The notes under the pieces are model-generated. The model had not been told where the DNA came from, made no database searches, and saw only the letters and a list, made by a program, of their open reading frames with translations. Of a stretch of DNA of 29,289 bases, positions 1 through 8,499 are shown in pieces. Source of the stretch: Coriobacteriaceae bacterium (lineage in GTDB: Bacteria > Actinomycetota > Coriobacteriia > Coriobacteriales > Coriobacteriaceae); assembly GCA_902362275.1 (NCBI GenBank), contig CABIWB010000014.1, forward strand, positions 8,858 through 38,146, in the 5' to 3' direction. How positions within the stretch are numbered: position 1 is the stretch's first letter; each line of letters opens with the position of its first letter. A program made the position numbers and the translations under genes.

Positions 1-707
1 TCGATCTTGACGCCGTGGCCCGACTTGCGGCCGCGCAGCGTGAGCGTGGAGCCCGGGGTATCGGTGAACATGATGGCGTCGTTATCGAAGCTGCGGTGCG
101 TGATGGGCAGCACGTCCGAGTTATCGGGAGCCTTGTAGCTACCCTCAAACGTCATAAGACCGTCGGGCGTAATGACGGGGGCCTCGTTAGTCCAAGCCTC
201 GGTAAACGCCAACTCGTAATCCTCGAACGCCTCGTCCTCGGCGCCGGGGGCGGGCACGTTAAATGCGGGGTGGCCGCCCACCGAAAACGGCAGGTCCACG
301 TCGCCGGTGTTGGTGACGGCAAAGGTCTGCGTGAGGGTGGCGTCGCCGGTCAGGGCATAGGTCATGTTGAGCTTAAAGTGGAATGGGAACGCCTTGAGCG
401 ACTCGGGCGTGTCGGTGATCTCGTAGGTGACGGACGAACCGTCCTCCGACACCTCGACGATCTTGTGCTCCACGATACGCGCGATGCCGTGGCGAGCCAT
501 CTCGCAGGTGCCGGCTGCAGACGTCGCCGTGTTGTTGCGCAGCGATCCCACGATGGGGAACAAGATGGGCGCATGCTTGCCCCAAAAGGCCGGGTCGCCC
601 TGCCACAGATACTCATTGCCGTTGAGGGCAAGGCTCGTGAGCTGGGCACCCATGGAATCGATGGCCGCGGTGAGGCCGCCGCGCTTGATGGTAGTGACGG
701 TGGACAT
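1..707 (-). CDS. Aldose 1-epimerase family protein (partial, 3' end outside window)
   Basis: The reading frame opens at an ATG complementary to 705-707 and stays open to the window edge, giving about 235 residues of an unfinished protein. A purine-rich GGAGGAAG lies a few bases upstream of the ATG. The protein begins MSTVTTIKRGGLTAAIDSMG and contains NEYLWQGDPAFWGKHAPILF, a later HGIAR, and VGGHPAFNVP. These are hallmarks of the galactose-mutarotase-like beta-sandwich fold, in particular the LacX/YeaD-type aldose 1-epimerases, in which the histidines contribute to the sugar-binding site. Family knowledge suggests interconversion of sugar anomers or binding of hexose (phosphates) in the cytoplasm; the exact substrate cannot be read here. 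The C-terminal end is missing from the window. Confidence 0.8.
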   Translation of the reverse strand, partial: MSTVTTIKRGGLTAAIDSMGAQLTSLALNGNEYLWQGDPAFWGKHAPILFPIVGSLRNNTATSAAGTCEMARHGIARIVEHKIVEVSEDGSSVTYEITDTPESLKAFPFHFKLNMTYALTGDATLTQTFAVTNTGDVDLPFSVGGHPAFNVPAPGAEDEAFEDYELAFTEAWTNEAPVITPDGLMTFEGSYKAPDNSDVLPITHRSFDNDAIMFTDTPGSTLTLRGRKSGHGVKI

Positions 708-820
708 GCTACTTCCTCCAATGGTAAACAACGGTGTCGAGGGCTATTGTCCCACTCTTGGCGGCGGGACGGGACGGCAGGCGGTTATTGAGTAGCCATA
801 GCGGAATGAGCGGCGAGCGC

Positions 821-1690
821 CTACTGGGTATCCACGTAAAGGTCGAACCCGCCCTGCGGCGTGCTGTCAACCGTATCGGGTGCCTGTGAATTAAAACTCA
901 CCGGAACCATGCGCTTTGAGGCACGGTAACGCGTGCCGTCGGTGGCGACGGGCGGCTCATCGACTGTGAGCTCGTAGTCGCCGGGCTTGAGCTCGATGCC
1001 GTCACCTTCGGAATTAACGTATTGATACTCGTCAATCGTCTGCCCTTTGAGCGTGCGCCCCACGATGTGGATGAGCATTTGGCTGTCGCCGCGCGCGGTG
1101 TCCCATGTCGCGCCGTCCTTGACCTCGACCGACACATGCACCGAGCGCGTGCGGCTGAGCGATTGTTCGACGGACATCTCGACCTTGGCGCCGTCTTTGC
1201 GCTGCTGCTCAACGTGACCCCAGACGCTGCCGATTGCCGAGCAGGCGATAACGCCGGCCATAAAGGCGATGAGGATGGGGCCGAGCGGAGAGCGGCGGCC
1301 CGCGTCTTCCTCGCGAGCCAGGTCGGGGCGATGCGTGGGCGCAGGCGCCTGGGCACCCTGCGCGGGCACGTCGAGGATGCTAAAGGATGCCGTGCTGTCG
1401 GGGTCGATGGTATGGCGCGGCTGCGGGGTCTTTGCCGGCGAGATGGACATGTCGGCTGGCTCGCCGAGCGTGGCCGTGGCATCGGCCTTTGCCTCGTCGG
1501 CCTCGGCCTGAGCCCAGGCCTGCTCAAAGGTCAGGGGCTCGACGGGGTCGGAATCGGCATCCGAGTCGGCGGCAGCATCATTGCCGGTCTCAGCCTTGTC
1601 GCTCGACACGTCACGCGGCGCGGGCTCGTCCCACCCCTCATCCGGAGCCTCGCCCTCGCTATACCACCACTCATAGTTATCGATATCCAT
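821..1690 (-). CDS. Hypothetical single-pass membrane protein with acidic N-terminal region
   Basis: The 289-aa protein starting MDIDNYEWWYSEGEAPDE was chosen because AAGGGGGCG precedes this ATG. An in-frame GTG 11 codons upstream (1723) has a poorer context. The first ~130 residues are very acidic and low in complexity (Asp, Glu, Ala, Pro), so probably disordered and cytoplasmic. One hydrophobic stretch, LGPILIAFMAGVIACSAIGS, should span the membrane. The remaining ~130 residues look like a folded, beta-rich extracytoplasmic domain (VHVSVEVKDGATWD, DYELTVDEPP). I do not recognise a named family. It lies between the epimerase gene and the AAA ATPase on the same strand, but the gaps (113 and 114 bp) argue against tight coupling. 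No enzymatic motif is visible. Confidence 0.65.
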   Translation of the reverse strand: MDIDNYEWWYSEGEAPDEGWDEPAPRDVSSDKAETGNDAAADSDADSDPVEPLTFEQAWAQAEADEAKADATATLGEPADMSISPAKTPQPRHTIDPDSTASFSILDVPAQGAQAPAPTHRPDLAREEDAGRRSPLGPILIAFMAGVIACSAIGSVWGHVEQQRKDGAKVEMSVEQSLSRTRSVHVSVEVKDGATWDTARGDSQMLIHIVGRTLKGQTIDEYQYVNSEGDGIELKPGDYELTVDEPPVATDGTRYRASKRMVPVSFNSQAPDTVDSTPQGGFDLYVDTQ

Positions 1691-1765
1691 ACGGGGCGCC
1701 CCCTTGGCCTCGCAAATAAACACTTGCTAGCCTTATACCCCCAGATGACACGGGAGCTCGCATGG

Positions 1766-1798
1766 AATGTGACAAAGGGGCTGTCCCTTTGTCACATT
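1766..1798. repeat. REP-like intergenic hairpin, copy 1
   Basis: Perfect inverted repeat with 14-bp arms (AATGTGACAAAGGG, 1766-1779, and its complement at 1785-1798) around a 5-nt loop. It is followed on the plus strand by TTT and lies just downstream of the AAA ATPase stop. The same unit recurs at 3240-3270 and, degenerate, at 3985-4014. It could act as a terminator for the ATPase gene or be a small mobile repeat. Confidence 0.75.
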
Positions 1799-1804
1799 TT
1801 GCGT

Positions 1805-3121
1805 TTAGCCGTGGGCGATCTTGTTTCTCAGCAAGAAATCGGCCGCCCCTACGATTCTGATGCCGTCGATGTCTGTTGGATGCTCACCATCCCTGACAAT
1901 CAGGATCTTCTCGTACGAATCAGGGATTTTTCCCAGCGTGTTTAGTTTGAGCGGTCGCAGCTCACGCTCTCTGGTCGCCTCAGCATCGATCCGTTCGGTA
2001 ACCTGGATATATTTACGGTCCGATCCCTCGCCGATTGCAACAAAGTCGATTTCCCCCGCGCGCAGATGGCCGCAAAACACTTCGTATCCTTCAAAGACAA
2101 GCTGGTTGTAGATAACGTTCTCGAGCATCCTTCCGCTATCGCTGCCTCTATATCCGTCAAGATAGCTGCGGATTCCCGTATCGGCTATGTAATATTTACC
2201 GCCTGTCTTGAGAAGCTCCCGCCCCTTGACGTCATACCTTTTTACCTTGGTAAACAGGTACGTCTCTTCCAGAGCGTCAATATACGCCGACACCGTCGAT
2301 GCGTTGGTCTTACCGCCCGCCGATTCGTTGAGCGTCCCTACGATTTTGTTGACCGAGGTTTGATTGGAGATGTTGTCTGCCAGATACGCACAGAGCCGCT
2401 CGAGAACACCGCGCTTGGTGATAGCTCCGCGACCTCTACGCGTCGCGCGCAATAGGATATCGCGCGCGACAATCGTCTGATAGAGGCTGCGGATGTAGTC
2501 ACGGCACGGTTCGCGCCTCGGCTCGTCATGAGCCAGAAACGGCATGCCGCCATAGGTTATGTACTGCTCGAGCACGGTGTTTGAATTAAGGCGATCGCCC
2601 GTCTTGGAAACGAGCTCGGCCCTCTCGCCGAGCCCTTCGGCGACGACCGCATCAATCGAGCGAAAATCAAGATACTCGCCAAACGTGAGCGGCTGCATCT
2701 TGACCTCGATATACCGGCCCGAGATAAGCGTTGCAAGCTCGCTCGATAGCAAAAAGGCATTGGAGCCCGTGACATAGATATCGCACGGCAAATCGATTCG
2801 GAGCGAGTTAACCGCCTTTTCCCAGCCCTCGACATTCTGGAGCTCGTCAAAGAACAGATAGGGGCGATCGACACCGTCAACGCGCTCCCGAACCATGCGA
2901 TAAAACGTCAGGTAATCTGTAATCCCCGCATACTCTAGAGATTCCATCTTAAAGGTCAGCAAACGCTCGGCCGGCACCCCCTGTTGCGCCAGGTGCTCCC
3001 TCATCATGTCCAATAACGTGGATTTGCCGCAACGGCGTATACCCGTCACGATTTTGATGAGGTCGGTATCCTGAAAAGCAATGAGTCGATCAAGATAGCG
3101 GCTTCGGCGAACGATGTTCAT
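1805..3121 (-). CDS. AAA-family ATPase with DUF4143 C-terminal domain
   Basis: The 438-aa product has an N-terminal P-loop domain with Walker A GIRRCGKST (27-35) and Walker B YLFFDELQN (about 88-96). An ATPase sensor region with VTGSNAFLLSSELATLISGR follows. The C-terminal half contains GGKYYIADTGIRSYL and GEIDFVAIG...KYIQV, the usual DUF4143 layout, a PD-(D/E)XK nuclease-like fold. Length is typical of this common but poorly understood family (AAA_14 plus DUF4143). A GGGAGA ribosome site precedes the ATG. The gene stands alone between two REP-like hairpins, with a pair of tandem palindromes 27 bp upstream of its start. Members are often linked to defence or mobile DNA, but no function is proven; I infer only ATP binding and possible DNA action. 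Confidence 0.9.
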   Translation of the reverse strand: MNIVRRSRYLDRLIAFQDTDLIKIVTGIRRCGKSTLLDMMREHLAQQGVPAERLLTFKMESLEYAGITDYLTFYRMVRERVDGVDRPYLFFDELQNVEGWEKAVNSLRIDLPCDIYVTGSNAFLLSSELATLISGRYIEVKMQPLTFGEYLDFRSIDAVVAEGLGERAELVSKTGDRLNSNTVLEQYITYGGMPFLAHDEPRREPCRDYIRSLYQTIVARDILLRATRRGRGAITKRGVLERLCAYLADNISNQTSVNKIVGTLNESAGGKTNASTVSAYIDALEETYLFTKVKRYDVKGRELLKTGGKYYIADTGIRSYLDGYRGSDSGRMLENVIYNQLVFEGYEVFCGHLRAGEIDFVAIGEGSDRKYIQVTERIDAEATRERELRPLKLNTLGKIPDSYEKILIVRDGEHPTDIDGIRIVGAADFLLRNKIAHG

Positions 3122-3147
3122 AGAGTCTCCCTAGCGCCCGGCCAGAC

Positions 3148-3227
3148 GTAACATCTTATAAACTTGCAGATTTTGCAAGTTTATAAGATGTTACCTTAGA
3201 AACTTGCAGATTTTGCAAGTTTCCAAG
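3148..3227. repeat. Two tandem palindromes upstream of the AAA ATPase gene
   Basis: The first palindrome has perfect 21-bp arms (3148-3168 and 3174-3194) around a 5-nt spacer. The second directly follows with 14-bp arms carrying one mismatch (3195-3208 and 3214-3227) and the same spacer. Both share the core AAACTTGCA-GATTT-TGCAAGTTT. They lie 27 bp upstream of the ATPase start, so they could be an operator, a cruciform target or a mobile palindrome. The strand of action is unknown. Confidence 0.8.
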
Positions 3228-3239
3228 AAATGGGCGTGG

Positions 3240-3270
3240 ATGTGACAAAGGGACTGTCCCTTTGTCACAT
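3240..3270. repeat. REP-like intergenic hairpin, copy 2
   Basis: Perfect 13-bp arms (ATGTGACAAAGGG, 3240-3252; complement 3258-3270) around ACTGT. It is the same unit as 1766-1798. Its right arm contains the complement of ATGTGA, which would be the end of the adjacent Nudix reading frame if the internal TAG at 3316-3318 were read through. Confidence 0.75.
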
Positions 3271-3315
3271 TGCGAGGGCAGCGCGAATGGAGGGGGTCTC
3301 GAGGGCCTCGCGGAG

Positions 3316-3912
3316 CTAGGGGGCCAGCTGCTCGGGGTGACCCTGCAGATAGCCGTCGAGCTCGGACGAGGCCACGCGGCGCACCTCCGAGATCTCCTCT
3401 TGGTTGATATGCAGCTCGCCCGGCTCAACATGGGCAAGATAGACCTCGCACCATTCGCACTCGCAGCGACCGTCGCCGTGGTCCTCGCGGTACACCACGT
3501 GTCCGAGGTGCTTGAGCTGATCGGGCTCGCGCGTAATGCCGAGTTCTTCGTTGATACGACGCGCCGTGGCGGCCGCGACGTCTTCCCCAGGGAGCGGATG
3601 GCCGGCGCAGCTATCGGCCAGCACCCCGCCCCACAGGCGCTTGAGCGGACTGCGGCGACAGAGCAGCAGGCGCGCGTCTTCGCCCCGGCCCTCGACCAAA
3701 AGCGTCAGAAAGGCCTGATGCAGGGTGCCCTCGCCGGTATGGGCCTCGATGCGGTCGACGGGGCCAAGCGCCTCGCCGGTCGCGGCATCGACCGCCACAA
3801 CCTCGGCGCCCGCGCCGCCCTCATCCCAGCCGGCGCGCAGAATGCGGGTTGCGGCTTCCTCGAGCGCAAACTTGCCCTCGCCCACTGCAACCTTTGTCGT
3901 GTGCATACCCAT
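3316..3912 (-). CDS. IDI-like Nudix protein (isopentenyl-diphosphate isomerase type 1-like), C-terminus cut by TAG
   Basis: Start at 3912 is chosen because AGGAG lies five bases upstream; this gives 198 aa. After a ~36-residue N-terminal extension, the sequence follows type 1 isopentenyl-diphosphate isomerase: EVVAVDAATGEALG, EAHTGEGTLHQAF, RLLLCRRSPLKRLWGG, SCAGHPLPGE (101-110), RRINEELGI, and ECEWCEVYL (151-159), where Glu151 and Glu153 match the two metal/catalytic glutamates of the E. coli enzyme. The E. coli catalytic cysteine precedes GHP directly; here that position is Ala103 and the Cys is one residue earlier, so isomerase activity is doubtful and another Nudix reaction is possible. 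The frame stops at TAG right after EQLAP, but continues in frame for 16 plausible codons (LREALETPSIRAALAM) to a TGA at 3265-3267. The TAG probably replaced a Trp TGG. Confidence 0.75.
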   Translation of the reverse strand: MGMHTTKVAVGEGKFALEEAATRILRAGWDEGGAGAEVVAVDAATGEALGPVDRIEAHTGEGTLHQAFLTLLVEGRGEDARLLLCRRSPLKRLWGGVLADSCAGHPLPGEDVAAATARRINEELGITREPDQLKHLGHVVYREDHGDGRCECEWCEVYLAHVEPGELHINQEEISEVRRVASSELDGYLQGHPEQLAP

Positions 3913-3984
3913 GGGATCTCCTGTCGACCGCGATGTATCTGAGACCATCTTCACCTGTATTGCGACTATACAGGCAGGCTCTCC

Positions 3985-4014
3985 ATGTGACAAAGAGACC
4001 GCCCCTTTGTCGCA
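3985..4014. repeat. Degenerate REP-like hairpin, copy 3
   Basis: ATGTGACAAAGAG (3985-3997) faces CCCTTTGTCGCAT (4002-4014). It resembles the hairpins at 1766 and 3240 but has several mismatches, and it lies in the gap between the divergent Nudix and MFS genes. Confidence 0.5.
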
Positions 4015-4073
4015 TTCTGTTAGAGTTGCAGGGATTGAATCCCGCTAATTAATGCGACATTGGAGTGACAACC

Positions 4074-5303
4074 TTGACCGCCGCAACCACGCCTAAAAGT
4101 AAGTCAACCGCTGCCGCGCTCTCCCCCGCGCGCACCAAGCTCTGCCTGGCACTGCTCGTGCTGTTGGGATTCTCGCTCGGCTGCTCCGAGTTCGTGGTCA
4201 TCGGCATCGAAAGTGACTTAGCAACGGAACTCGGTGTATCGCTTGCCACCGCGGGCCAGCTCATCAGCGTGTTTGCGCTTGTCTACGCCATCGCGACGCC
4301 GGTGCTCGCGCTCAGCACGGGGCGTTTTCGCCGCTACCAGCTGCTCGTGTGCTATAGCATCGTCTTTGTGCTCGGCAACCTGGTCATGGCGTTGGCGCCC
4401 AACTTCCAGGTGCTGTTTATCTCGCGCATTGTCCTGGGCTCTGTCTCGGGTGCGCTGCTCGCCGTGGGCGTGACGTACATCCCTGAGCTTCTGTCTCCGC
4501 AGCAAACCTCACTTGCCATCTCGGTCGTGTACGGCGCATTTTCTGTGGCGATGGTCTTTGTGACCTCGATTGGCAAGTTTGTGGCCGACACACTCGATTG
4601 GCACGTGGCCATGTACGGCACGCTGGCCTTCGCCATTTTGACCTGCGGAGCGCTCGTGGCGTTTATGCCGCGCGCTGGGCAAACCGACGAGCCTGCCACC
4701 TTTCGTGAGCAGGCGGGCCTGCTACGCGAGCCGAGCGTCATCACCGGCATGCTCATCTTTTTGTTTGGCGTGGGCTCGGTCTACGTATTCTACGGCTACG
4801 TGACGCCTTATCTTGAGCAGGTGCTGAGTATGGACACCGTTCAGGCGAGTACCACGCTTATGGCCTATGGCGTGTTCTGCCTGATCTCGAACATCCTGGG
4901 CGGATGGATCGATGCGCGCTTTGGCATGAAGGCGCTGCTTGTGACGTTTGTGTTGCAGGCTGCGGCGCTACTCGGGCTGTTTGCTGTGGGCGGCACCATG
5001 CCGCTCGCGCTGGTGTTTGTCTTTAGCTTGGCGCTGCTCATGTACCTGTTCTCGGTGTCGTGCATCACACACTTTATGGACGTGGCACGCAGCCGCCACC
5101 CCAAGTCGATGGTACTCGCAAGTTCGGTTGAGCCCATGGCGTTTAACGTCGGCATCTCGTTTGGCACCGCAGTGGGCGGCGCCGTGGTAAGCAGCGTTGG
5201 CATTGCGTACGTGGGCGCAGTGGGCGCCGCGTTCTCGCTTGTGGCCTGGGCACTCACGCTGGTGACGATTAGGTTGGCTCGCTGGGAGCGTCGCCGCGGG
5301 TAG
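4074..5303 (+). CDS. MFS transporter, DHA1 / AraJ-like drug or sugar efflux
   Basis: A TTG start at 4074 is preferred because GGAG (4062-4065) sits eight bases ahead. The in-frame GTG at 4065 overlaps that site and would add three residues. The roughly 409-aa protein has about 12 hydrophobic segments, beginning LALLVLLGFSLGCSEFVVIG. It carries the DHA1 features SEFVVIGI in helix 1, the loop 2-3 motif around LALSTGRFRRYQLL, and an extended SRIVLGSVSGALLAVGVTY helix. This is the AraJ/CmlA-type 12-TM efflux group. It acts as a proton-driven exporter in the cytoplasmic membrane; the substrate is not readable. It is divergent from the Nudix gene and monocistronic as far as can be seen. Confidence 0.88.
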   Translation: MTAATTPKSKSTAAALSPARTKLCLALLVLLGFSLGCSEFVVIGIESDLATELGVSLATAGQLISVFALVYAIATPVLALSTGRFRRYQLLVCYSIVFVLGNLVMALAPNFQVLFISRIVLGSVSGALLAVGVTYIPELLSPQQTSLAISVVYGAFSVAMVFVTSIGKFVADTLDWHVAMYGTLAFAILTCGALVAFMPRAGQTDEPATFREQAGLLREPSVITGMLIFLFGVGSVYVFYGYVTPYLEQVLSMDTVQASTTLMAYGVFCLISNILGGWIDARFGMKALLVTFVLQAAALLGLFAVGGTMPLALVFVFSLALLMYLFSVSCITHFMDVARSRHPKSMVLASSVEPMAFNVGISFGTAVGGAVVSSVGIAYVGAVGAAFSLVAWALTLVTIRLARWERRRG

Positions 5304-5454
5304 CGCAATTGCAGCCAAAAGCCGCAGCACCGCCCACCATCTTTTGACCGCCTGGCGTTCGCTCCCACAGCCATGCAACACGTCGCCTGCCGCCCAAGTC
5401 AGCATCTTTCCCGGCGCTATTTAACCACGTAAAACGCATCCTGTTAAGATTGTC

Positions 5455-5543
5455 GCTATCGTTTTTCGCAATCTGAAAATCGATAGAATCGCAGGTAAAG
5501 CTTTCGTAGTCTGAAGTGGTCAATCCACACGAAAGGGGTTTAC
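5455..5543 (+). promoter_or_regulatory. Upstream control region of the left alpha-glucoside operon (tentative)
   Basis: The 243-bp gap 5304-5546 holds no gene. Near its end are CTATCG and CGATAG as inverted 6-mers (5456-5461 and 5481-5486), TTTTTC and GAAAA around a 7-bp spacer (5462-5479), a -10-like TAGAAT (5484-5489), and GTGG-TCAAT-CCAC (5517-5529). GAAAGGGG then serves the GH4 start. These are candidate regulator sites only; no clear -35 box is visible, which would suit an activated promoter. Confidence 0.35.
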
Positions 5544-5546
5544 CAC

Positions 5547-6872
5547 ATGGACAAGAAAGCAGTTGTAATCGCCGGGGCCGGCAGCACCCACACTCCCGGC
5601 ATCATCCAGAGCCTATTGCAGAAGAAAAACGAATTACCGCTGCGCAAACTCGCCCTGTACGACATCGACGAGAAGCGCATGCATCTCGTCTACGACATCA
5701 TGAAGCAGTTCATCGAGCAGGAAGCTCCTGACATCGAAGTTGTCGTGACGACCGATCCCGAAAAGGCATTCACCGATGTCGACTTCGTCTTCGCGCAAAT
5801 CCGCCAGGGTGGCCTTCAGATGCGTCGCCAGGACGAGCGCATCCCTCTCAAGTACGGTTGCGTGGGACAGGAAACCTGCGGCGCCGGCGGTTCGATCTCC
5901 TATGGCATCAGGTCCATCCCCGGCGTCTTCGACCTCGTACGCTACGCCAAGAAATACAGTCCGGACGCCTGGATCCTCAACTATTCCAACCCCGCCGCAG
6001 TTGTCGCCGAGGCCACGCGTCGCGAGTTTGACAACGACCATATCCTTAACATCTGCGATATGCCCACGGCTATCTTGCTCTCGTACTCTAAGATGCTCGG
6101 ACTTCCCAGCTGGCGCGATATCGACCCCATGTATTTTGGACTCAATCACTTTGGCTGGTTTACCAAAATCTACGACAAGCAGGGGCGCGATCGTCTGCCG
6201 GAGCTCCGTCAGATGATTCTCGAGCACGGCATGGCCGTGAGCGACAAGCATCACAAGGACAAGGACTGGATGCACACCTGGGGTCAATACGTCAAGATTG
6301 TGAAGGACTATCCCGAGTATCTGCCCAACAGCTACCTGCAGTACTACCTGTACTCCAAAGACATGGCAGATGACATGGACCCCAACTGGACGCGCGCCGA
6401 CAACGTCATCAACGGACGCGAGAAGGAGATGTTTGCCGAGCACGACAAGTACCTGGCAGATCCCGCCAATTACAAGAGCCCCGTACAGAGCTTCACGGTC
6501 TTTGGCGACTTTATCGTCGACGCAGCCGCCTCTATCGCCTACAACAAGTGCGAACGTTATCTCGTAATCGTCGAGAATAACGGTGCCATCCCCAATCTGC
6601 CCGATGACGCCATGGTCGAGGTCCCCGCCTACCTGCGCTCTTGGGGCCCCGAACCCATCAGCCAGCCTGCTATCCCCACCTTTTACAAGGGGCTTATCGA
6701 AGAGCAGAATGCCAGCGAGAAGCTCGCCGTCGACGCATATTACGAGCATTCCTACCAGAAGGCGCTCGAAGCCATCGCAATCAACAAGACCGTCCCTTCG
6801 ACTACCGTCGCGCGCCAAATCCTCGACGACCTGATCGAAGCGAACGGCGATTATTGGCCGACCCTGTCCTAA
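5547..6872 (+). CDS. GH4 6-phospho-alpha-glucosidase (GlvA/MalA-like)
   Basis: The 441-aa protein is full length for glycoside hydrolase family 4. The N-terminal Rossmann motif VVIAGAGSTHTPGI binds NAD+. Cys170-Asp171 in ICDMP and His201 in LNHFGW correspond to the metal ligands and catalytic Asp of Bacillus GlvA, and NSYLQYYLYS (262-270) holds the catalytic tyrosine region. The CDMP signature is the one linked to 6-phospho-alpha-glucosidases, as opposed to CNVP in beta-specific members. GH4 enzymes need NAD+ and Mn2+ and cleave by a redox elimination mechanism. The enzyme would hydrolyse maltose-6'-phosphate or related phospho-alpha-glucosides in the cytoplasm. It is followed after 24 bp by the matching PTS transporter, then an RpiR regulator, forming an operon. 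Confidence 0.92.
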   Translation: MDKKAVVIAGAGSTHTPGIIQSLLQKKNELPLRKLALYDIDEKRMHLVYDIMKQFIEQEAPDIEVVVTTDPEKAFTDVDFVFAQIRQGGLQMRRQDERIPLKYGCVGQETCGAGGSISYGIRSIPGVFDLVRYAKKYSPDAWILNYSNPAAVVAEATRREFDNDHILNICDMPTAILLSYSKMLGLPSWRDIDPMYFGLNHFGWFTKIYDKQGRDRLPELRQMILEHGMAVSDKHHKDKDWMHTWGQYVKIVKDYPEYLPNSYLQYYLYSKDMADDMDPNWTRADNVINGREKEMFAEHDKYLADPANYKSPVQSFTVFGDFIVDAAASIAYNKCERYLVIVENNGAIPNLPDDAMVEVPAYLRSWGPEPISQPAIPTFYKGLIEEQNASEKLAVDAYYEHSYQKALEAIAINKTVPSTTVARQILDDLIEANGDYWPTLS

Positions 6873-6896
6873 CTCCCCGCGCATCAAAGGAACATC

Positions 6897-8477
6897 ATGA
6901 AAGAAAGCAAGCTCTACAGCGAGTTCCAGAGACTCGGCAAGGTGCTCATGGCGCCGGTCCTCCTCCTGCCCGTTTCCGGCATTTTGGTCGGTCTGGGCTC
7001 CGCCCTTTCCAATGCTAACCTCATCTCGCTCTGCCCGCTTTTGGGCACCGAGCCGATGGTGATCTTTAGCACGCTCATCAAAGCAGCCGGCAACGTTATC
7101 AATGGTAACATCTCGGTTCTCTTTGCGATCTGCATCGCCTACGGTTACGCCAAGGCCGAGAAGGCGACCGCCGCACTCTCAGGCTTCATCGGCTACATGA
7201 CCATGAACACGATCATGGGTCAGCTGCTTATCCTGCTGGGCACCATCGATCCCGCCAACCTGCAGACCGGTCAGAACGCCATCCTGGGCGTAACCACACT
7301 CGACACCGGCGTATTCGGCGGCATCATCATCGGCTTGGTAGTCGCGTGGATCCACAACCGATTCTATAAGGTGCAGCTTCCGCCGGTGCTCGGCATCTTC
7401 AACGGCACACGCTGCGTCCCCGCCCTCACCGTCGTTTTCGCGAGCCTGGTGGGCGTTGCGCTCGCCTTCGTGTTTCCGTTTGTGCAAACCGGCCTAAAGG
7501 CCGCCTCGACACTCATCGATTCCACCGGGGTGTTTGGCGCGTTCATCTATGGCTTCTCCGAGCGCATGCTTCTGCCCTTCGGCCTGCATCATTTCATCTA
7601 CCTGCCGTTTTTCTTCACTTCTCTGGGCGGTAGCATCCAGGTTGACGGCCAGACCGTCGAGGGTGCTGTCAACATCTACAACGCCATGCTCAACACGCCC
7701 GGCATGATTTACGACATCGACATCTCAAAATACGTCATGAACGGCAAGGTGCTGTTCGCCATGTGCGGCCTGCCCGCGGCGGCGCTCGCCATCTACCACT
7801 GTGCCCGTCCCGAGAATAAAAAGAAGGTCGGCTCCCTCATGATCGCCGCCGTCATTCCGGCCGCCATCATGGGCATAACCGAACCGCTCGAGTACTCCTT
7901 CCTCTTTGTAGCGCCCGTACTCTATGTGGTCCACGCCCTGCTGTGCGGCATCGCGTATGTACTCACCTACCTGGTACAGTTTAATGTGCCCGGGCCTTCC
8001 GCCTTCGGCGGACCGCTCCTCTCGTGGATCTTCAACGGCATCATGAACGCCGATAAAGGCTCCAACTGGTTCTGGCTTATTCCGCTCGGCATCGCTTACT
8101 TCGGGATCTATTACGTGCTGTTCCGCACCTTTATCAAGAAATTTGACCTCAAAACCCCGGGCCGCGAGGATGATGACACGCAGGCAGCGGATGACACGTC
8201 GGCCATCGACTCCAAGGCACCTGTCCAGGTAAGCGACCTCATCCCGCAGATCGTGGATGCCGTGGGCGGCGCCGATAACATCTCGGGCGTCAACGCCTGC
8301 TTCACCCGCCTGAGGCTCAGCCTCAAAGACACCGCCCTAGTCAAGGACGATAGCGTCTTCACCAAAAACCTCGGCGCCAGTGCCATCGTGCACGTTGGCG
8401 GCGGTGTTCAGATCGTTTACGGCAATAAAGCTTCTGTCTATAAAGTCGAAATGAGAGAATACTTGGGCATGGAATAA
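6897..8477 (+). CDS. PTS alpha-glucoside transporter subunit EIICB
   Basis: The 526-aa product has an EIIC membrane domain (about residues 1-425, some ten hydrophobic segments). It carries the glucose-superfamily signatures LLPFGLHHFIYLPFFF and GITEPLEYSFLF. A hydrophilic linker and a C-terminal EIIB domain follow, with the phospho-acceptor Cys468 in NACFTRLRLSL. No EIIA domain is fused, so phosphate must come from a separate EIIA of the glucose class. The glucose/alpha-glucoside subfamily and the neighbouring GH4 enzyme point to maltose, isomaltose, trehalulose or another alpha-glucoside as cargo; which one is not decided by the sequence. It starts 24 bp after the GH4 stop (AAAGGAACATC before ATG), so it is co-transcribed with it. 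Confidence 0.92.
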   Translation: MKESKLYSEFQRLGKVLMAPVLLLPVSGILVGLGSALSNANLISLCPLLGTEPMVIFSTLIKAAGNVINGNISVLFAICIAYGYAKAEKATAALSGFIGYMTMNTIMGQLLILLGTIDPANLQTGQNAILGVTTLDTGVFGGIIIGLVVAWIHNRFYKVQLPPVLGIFNGTRCVPALTVVFASLVGVALAFVFPFVQTGLKAASTLIDSTGVFGAFIYGFSERMLLPFGLHHFIYLPFFFTSLGGSIQVDGQTVEGAVNIYNAMLNTPGMIYDIDISKYVMNGKVLFAMCGLPAAALAIYHCARPENKKKVGSLMIAAVIPAAIMGITEPLEYSFLFVAPVLYVVHALLCGIAYVLTYLVQFNVPGPSAFGGPLLSWIFNGIMNADKGSNWFWLIPLGIAYFGIYYVLFRTFIKKFDLKTPGREDDDTQAADDTSAIDSKAPVQVSDLIPQIVDAVGGADNISGVNACFTRLRLSLKDTALVKDDSVFTKNLGASAIVHVGGGVQIVYGNKASVYKVEMREYLGME

Positions 8478-8499
8478 ATCCGTCCCATAGCTTCACCAC

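Noticed and set aside
5634..6887. 417-codon minus-strand open frame opposite the left GH4 gene
   Set aside because: Shadow of a full-length GH4 gene with all active-site motifs.
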